Shown here one piece after another: positions 60,519 to 64,000 of a stretch of DNA of 64,000 nt. The stretch covers positions 1,200,501 through 1,264,500 of the forward strand of contig NZ_JACFAJ010000006.1 in NCBI RefSeq assembly GCF_014250685.1, read 5' to 3'. The notes below the pieces were generated by a model. That model saw only the letters and a program-made list of their open reading frames with translations. It did no database searches and was not told the origin of the DNA. Each line of letters begins with the position of its first letter. Positions within the stretch are counted from its first letter, which is position 1. Source of the stretch: Cetobacterium sp. 2A (GTDB lineage Bacteria; Fusobacteriota; Fusobacteriia; Fusobacteriales; Fusobacteriaceae). Both the position numbers and the translations under genes were made by a program.

Positions 60519-60609
60519 ATATAAAAAAAGGAATTGTGAATTTTTTTTCTATAATATTAACAGTTAGATTTATTGAAATTGGTTAGTAGAAAATAGGAGG
60601 GATTTAAGT

Positions 60610-60963
60610 ATGCCAGCAGAATACGTTGAAGCAACAAAAATACTAAGTGAAAAAGTAAAGGATGATACAAGAGCACTTCAAAGTTTAATTGAAGAGATTG
60701 AAGCGATAGAGTGGTACCATCAAAGAGCAGATGTGTGTACTAACGAATCATTGAAAGCAATACTTTTACATAATAGAAATGAAGAGATGGAACATGCAAC
60801 TATGTTATTTGAATGGCTTAGAAGAAATATGGATCATTTAGATGAACCTATGAAAACTTATCTTTTTACTAAAAAATCAGTTGTAGAAATTGAGGCTGAA
60901 CAAGGAGAAACTAAAAATGAAGATAGTAATTCTGGTTCTTTAAATCTTGGAGCTTTAAAATAG
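60610..60963 (+). CDS. Encapsulated ferritin-like cargo protein (EncFtn)
   Basis: 117 residues: one two-helix half-ferritin domain (1-95) that must dimerise into a four-helix ferroxidase. Expected iron ligands by comparison with the Rhodospirillum protein are Glu29, Glu59 and His62 (IEEIEAIEWYHQRAD and RNEEMEHA). After a low-complexity linker the chain ends SGSLNLGALK, the encapsulin-targeting peptide. It oxidises Fe(II) for mineral storage within the shell encoded 13 bases downstream. AGGAGGG precedes the ATG. Confidence 0.93.
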   Translation: MPAEYVEATKILSEKVKDDTRALQSLIEEIEAIEWYHQRADVCTNESLKAILLHNRNEEMEHATMLFEWLRRNMDHLDEPMKTYLFTKKSVVEIEAEQGETKNEDSNSGSLNLGALK

Positions 60964-60976
60964 GGAGGTATTAATT

Positions 60977-61771
60977 ATGAACTTTTTAAAAAGAGAATTA
61001 GCACCACTATCACAATCTGCATGGGATGCTATTGACGAGAGAGCTAAAAGAGTGTTAAATTCAATTTTATCTGTTAGAAAATTTGCAAGATATAATGGTG
61101 CTAAAGGATATGACTATAAAGCGATTCCGACAGGAAGACTGTCTGTTAATAAATCTAGTGATGTTCATTATGGTGTTAATTTGATGCTTCCTTTAATAGA
61201 GGAGAGAGTAAATTTTGTTGTAAATAGATGGGAAATGGATAATATTAGTAGAGGTGCTCAAGATATTGATTTTAAATCTTTGGAAGATGCTCTTTATAAA
61301 ACTGTATCTTTTGCTGAAAAATCAGTCTACAATGGATTGGATGATGCATGTATAGTTGGTCTTATAAATTCATCAACTCACGATCATTTAATTTTAGGTG
61401 AAACTGCCGAAGAGGTTTTAAGAAATATAGCTGGAGGAATGTTTAAGCTTAAAGATTCTTACAGTGGAAATCGTTCTTTCGCTTTAGTTGTAAGTGAGGA
61501 CATATATACAAAACTTAATTCTATGGGTCAAGGATATGATTTTATAAATAAAATAAAAGAGATACTAGATGGCGGTAAAATTATTTCTAGTAAGTTTTTA
61601 GATAGAGCAATATTAGTTCCGTTCGATAGTGAAGATATAGAATTAACAATCGGACAAGATTATTCAATAGGATATCAAGAGCATACAGAAACAGATATTA
61701 AATTATTTGTTACTTTAACTTTCACTTTTAGAGTAACTGATCCAACATTGGTTGTAGTATACGATAAATAA
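60977..61771 (+). CDS. Family 1 encapsulin shell protein
   Basis: 264 residues with the HK97-like fold of encapsulin (linocin M18/CFP29 family). The N-terminus MNFLKRELAPLSQSAWDAIDERAKRVL is diagnostic, as is the C-terminal IGYQEHTETDIKLFVTLTFTFRVTDPT. Sixty copies would form a T=1 protein compartment holding the adjacent EncFtn via its C-terminal peptide. The pair is an iron-storage and oxidative-stress compartment; being complete with a single cargo, it probably acts as a ferritin replacement. GGGAGG precedes the ATG. Confidence 0.95.
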   Translation: MNFLKRELAPLSQSAWDAIDERAKRVLNSILSVRKFARYNGAKGYDYKAIPTGRLSVNKSSDVHYGVNLMLPLIEERVNFVVNRWEMDNISRGAQDIDFKSLEDALYKTVSFAEKSVYNGLDDACIVGLINSSTHDHLILGETAEEVLRNIAGGMFKLKDSYSGNRSFALVVSEDIYTKLNSMGQGYDFINKIKEILDGGKIISSKFLDRAILVPFDSEDIELTIGQDYSIGYQEHTETDIKLFVTLTFTFRVTDPTLVVVYDK

Positions 61772-61782
61772 TGTTAAAAATA

Positions 61783-61818
61783 AAAAAGAGGTCTTTTATA
61801 ATCAAAAGACCTCTTTTT
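61783..61818 (+). terminator. Rho-independent terminator of the encapsulin operon
   Basis: AAAAAGAGGTCTTTT (61783-61797) pairs with AAAAGACCTCTTTTT (61804-61818). Confidence 0.9.
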
Positions 61819-61872
61819 CTTTCATATTTATATAAATTAGCTCAAATAATAAATATGCTTTAAATTTAAAAA

Positions 61873-61909
61873 CAAACACTGCATATAAGGCTAATTATAT
61901 GCAGTTTGA
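61873..61909 (-). terminator. Likely terminator for the recombinase gene
   Basis: CTGCATATAA (61879-61888) pairs with TTATATGCAG (61895-61904), extended by CAAAC/GTTTG past a 2-base bulge; on the minus strand GTTTTTAAATTT follows. It lies about 70 bases after the stop of the recombinase gene. Confidence 0.6.
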
Positions 61910-61978
61910 TAGTTTGTATAAAAATTATTCTGAGTAATAATAACTTTTATTATCGTTTAATTTGATGTTTTAATGCAT

Positions 61979-62968
61979 TTAAAAAGTATCATCTATGTTT
62001 GGCATAGGTATCTTTTCAAGCACTCTTTTTTCAATAATTGATTTTGCATTTATATAAACTTCGGTAACTTTTGTATCCGCATGTCCTAAGAAGTCTCTTA
62101 TTTCAATTAAGTCTGCTCCATTTAAAGAAAGTTCAGTTGCAATTGCATGTCTCACATTATGAGGGCTAATATTTTTTCCAACAACTTTTCCCAGATCTTG
62201 AACTACGTTATAAAGAGCTCTATAAGATAGAGGTTTATTTTTTTCAAATGAACTTGGAAATAAAAATCTCTCCTCAAATTCACTTTCTTTTATAAGGTAA
62301 ATATTTGAAATATAATTTTTATATTCCATTAATTTTTTAACTAAAAAATCATGAAGAGGTTTATACTGTTCTCTTCCACTTTTTGTTTTTTCTAATTTTA
62401 AAAAATATTCCCCGTCTCTTTTTAAAATATGTTTGAACTGTAAATCTAAAAGTTCCTGACTTCTCATCCCTGTATAGAAAAGTGTATAAAGTATTATTGT
62501 GTTTCTATACTCTTTTTCTCCAGTTACATCATATTTTTTTATTATCTCTTTTATATCTTCGAAAGATAGTTTTAAGATATTTTCTAAATCACGTGAAGTT
62601 TTAAAAAGTTGAATATACTTGAAAGGATTTTCATGTCCATTTTTTTCTAGTTCTCTATATAGAGATTTTAAAGCTGACAAAATTTTATTTATAGATGTCT
62701 TTTTTAAATTTCTTTCGTTTATAAGATGGGATAGATAATCTTCAACATCTCCCATTTCAATTCCAGTCATAAGTTGTATAAGTTCTTCTCCTTCTATAGG
62801 ACTACTGCCATCATATACAAAATTTAAAAAATCTTTTAAATAAAAAAAATAATCTTTCAAAGTTTTAGAGGATCTATAAATTTCAAAAATACTTTTTCTC
62901 TCTTCTTTAACTTTCTTTTTCCTTCTACTTGGTACAATATTACCTTTTTCCTTTATAATGATATCCAT
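61979..62968 (-). CDS. Tyrosine recombinase (XerC/XerD-like), solitary
   Basis: 329 residues. A SAM-like N-terminal core-binding domain (about 30-120) precedes the catalytic domain with the complete active site: Arg169 (GMRSQEL), Lys196 (TKSGR), His270 and Arg273 (HNVRH), His296 (GHAD) and Tyr305 (VYIN). It lacks other phage or transposon genes around it, so it is probably a chromosomal Xer-type recombinase rather than an element integrase. GTG at 62977 is in frame, but AGGA is placed for the ATG at 62968. The basic N-terminal extension (RRKKKVKEERK) is unusual for Xer proteins. Confidence 0.85.
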   Translation of the reverse strand: MDIIIKEKGNIVPSRRKKKVKEERKSIFEIYRSSKTLKDYFFYLKDFLNFVYDGSSPIEGEELIQLMTGIEMGDVEDYLSHLINERNLKKTSINKILSALKSLYRELEKNGHENPFKYIQLFKTSRDLENILKLSFEDIKEIIKKYDVTGEKEYRNTIILYTLFYTGMRSQELLDLQFKHILKRDGEYFLKLEKTKSGREQYKPLHDFLVKKLMEYKNYISNIYLIKESEFEERFLFPSSFEKNKPLSYRALYNVVQDLGKVVGKNISPHNVRHAIATELSLNGADLIEIRDFLGHADTKVTEVYINAKSIIEKRVLEKIPMPNIDDTF

Positions 62969-63004
62969 AAAGCTCACATCCTAATTTTAGTCCTGTTATT
63001 TAAT

Positions 63005-63691
63005 TTAAAGAAAATAAATGTCATCTTTATTTATTTCAATAACATCTCCTGGTTTCATATTATCTAAAGATAATTTACCAAACTTTATTCTCTTTAAATA
63101 TGTAACTTTATTATTAACTGCTATTAACATTTTCTTAACTTGATGAAATTTCCCTTCCCTTATAGTTAAGTTTATTTCATTTGAAGATAGAGCTTCAACT
63201 TTTGCTGGCATAGTTATATGTCCACCTATATCTACTCCCTTCTCTAACTTTTGAATATCATCCGAAGAAATAGTTTCTTCCAATTTTGCATAATAAACTT
63301 TATCTACATGTTTTTTTGGAGAAGTGAGTTCATGAGCTAATTTTCCATCATTTGTGAAAAGAAGTAGTCCTTCTGTATCTTTATCTAATCTTCCAACAGG
63401 AAATAGATCTTTTTTTACTACCCATTCAGGAAGAAGCTCCATAACAGTAGAATCTTTTTTATCTTCTGTTGCTGTAACATATCCATCAATTTTATAAAGA
63501 ACATAGTATCTAAATTCCTTATAAATCAAGTCTATGGAATTATATGTTACAGTATCTTTATCAGGATTTATATTCTCTTGAACATTTTTACATATTTTTT
63601 TATTTACACTTATTTGACCTCTACTAACTAGGTCTTTAACTTCTCTTCTACTTCCTATACCACATTCAACTAAAAATTTATCAAGTCTCAA
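63005..63691 (-). CDS. 16S/23S rRNA pseudouridine synthase, RsuA family
   Basis: 228 residues. An S4 RNA-binding domain (1-45) is followed by the pseudouridine synthase domain with catalytic Asp103 in VGRLDKDTEGLLLFTNDG, then HVDKVYYAKL and REGKFHQVKKML. RsuA (U516 of 16S rRNA) is the closest match; RluB/RluE-like enzymes share these motifs. The frame continues 14 codons upstream, but GGAGG sits 9 bases before a TTG at 63691, where the protein starts MRLDKFL as the family does. Confidence 0.88.
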   Translation of the reverse strand: MRLDKFLVECGIGSRREVKDLVSRGQISVNKKICKNVQENINPDKDTVTYNSIDLIYKEFRYYVLYKIDGYVTATEDKKDSTVMELLPEWVVKKDLFPVGRLDKDTEGLLLFTNDGKLAHELTSPKKHVDKVYYAKLEETISSDDIQKLEKGVDIGGHITMPAKVEALSSNEINLTIREGKFHQVKKMLIAVNNKVTYLKRIKFGKLSLDNMKPGDVIEINKDDIYFL

Positions 63692-63765
63692 ATTAATTAT
63701 CCTCCAATTTTCTCTTATACTATAATCTATCACAAACGACAGGACTTTTCAAATTATAATATTGG

Positions 63766-63774
63766 TGGTATAAT
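63766..63774 (+). promoter_or_regulatory. Extended -10 promoter
   Basis: TGGTATAAT at 63766-63774 (TGn plus TATAAT); the -35 is weak (TTTCAA, 63747-63752, 16-base spacer). It would serve the gene starting at 63808. Confidence 0.5.
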
Positions 63775-63807
63775 TTAGTAAATAGAAAAATTTTTACGGG
63801 AGATGAA

Positions 63808-64000
63808 ATGATAGATTTCAAAAAAATTGATGAAATGGTAGATTTTATAGAGCAAGGGACTCTTCCTGAAAATAAGACGTTTAACCAGTTTGCGGTTGAG
63901 TTTTATCTTTCTACTAAAACAATACCTCTTTCAAAATATTTAAAAACAAAGAATAGAACTTCTAAAGTTCCTAAAATAATGAATACTAAAAAAGCTGGAG
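63808..64000 (+). CDS. Partial unknown gene cut by the window end
   Basis: ATG at 63808 follows GGGAG, and the frame is open to the last base, giving at least 64 residues. The visible N-terminus (MIDFKKIDEMVDFIEQG, then LSTKTIPLSKYLKTKNR) matches nothing I recognise; it is helical and lysine-rich. Since it is divergent from the RsuA-type gene and has its own extended -10 promoter, it is probably a real gene whose remainder lies downstream. Confidence 0.6.
   Translation, partial: MIDFKKIDEMVDFIEQGTLPENKTFNQFAVEFYLSTKTIPLSKYLKTKNRTSKVPKIMNTKKAG

Noticed and set aside
60534-60555. TTGTGA and TATAAT upstream of the encapsulin operon as a promoter
   Set aside because: The spacer is 10 bases. The TATAAT may still be used, but without a matching -35 I cannot support it.
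61979-62968. Recombinase as the integrase of a mobile element
   Set aside because: No excisionase, phage, conjugation or transposase genes, and no flanking direct repeats or tRNA target were seen; neighbours are housekeeping genes.

Overview
The window is AT-rich, densely coded chromosome from a Gram-negative anaerobe, most likely of the Fusobacteriota (Fusobacteriaceae; a Cetobacterium- or Fusobacterium-like genome; the genus cannot be fixed from sequence reading alone). Support: very low GC, AGGAGG-type ribosome binding sites, outer-membrane markers (MlaA lipoprotein, a beta-barrel protein ending in Phe), anaerobe enzymes (rubrerythrin, Fe-alcohol dehydrogenase), FabK, and several TTG or GTG starts. 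No IS element, prophage, CRISPR array or rRNA operon was seen. No gene-free stretch exceeds about 210 bases.

Layout. 1-7046: end of fabK, a HAD phosphatase, an RpiR regulator, HIT, RpiB, SlyD and DJ-1 proteins, then an unusual decarboxylase-arginase fusion. 7156-12733: a secreted hydrolase overlapping mlaA, a PepV-type dipeptidase, a cold-shock protein, YaiI, a PhnA-like zinc ribbon and MscS. 12737-18981: CcdA/ResA thiol pair, a small BFD-type [2Fe-2S] protein, SRPBCC and DUF2147 proteins, a divergent isoprenoid-synthase-like protein, a DUF2156 acyltransferase-like protein, YihY and a membrane protein. 19123-28824: PepA, a deoxynucleoside kinase, an Eis-like acetyltransferase, hemolysin III, an atypical orphan response regulator and two tandem adenylation-ACP-acyltransferase proteins. 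28859-32567 (minus): rubrerythrin, MnmA, a LysE exporter, a second deoxynucleoside kinase and uridine kinase. 32743-35725 (plus): two small ORFs, a SIR2-like protein and a single-domain alarmone synthetase.

35774-43856: Fe-ADH, an outer-membrane porin divergent from a two-component system, and the nrdHAB operon with two NrdR boxes. 44004-51034: PBP1A, RlmN, an AlaX-type editing protein, tRNA-Leu(CAA) and tRNA-Ser(GGA), and a 5-oxoproline peptidase/transporter operon. 51177-55884: gamma-glutamylcyclotransferase, a FAD protein, HU, an unknown protein and a radical SAM protein. 55984-60484: QueH, a YhcC-type radical SAM protein, an RpiR regulator and nagBA. 60610-64000: an encapsulated ferritin with its encapsulin shell, a solitary tyrosine recombinase, RsuA-type pseudouridine synthase and a gene cut by the window end.

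The parts most worth following up are the SIR2-like/alarmone synthetase pair; the porin/two-component locus, whose conserved 30-bp motif recurs beside a structured intergenic element that might be a small RNA; the decarboxylase-arginase fusion, whose second domain carries arginase-type rather than agmatinase-type residues; and the tandem three-domain acyl-activating/acyltransferase proteins.
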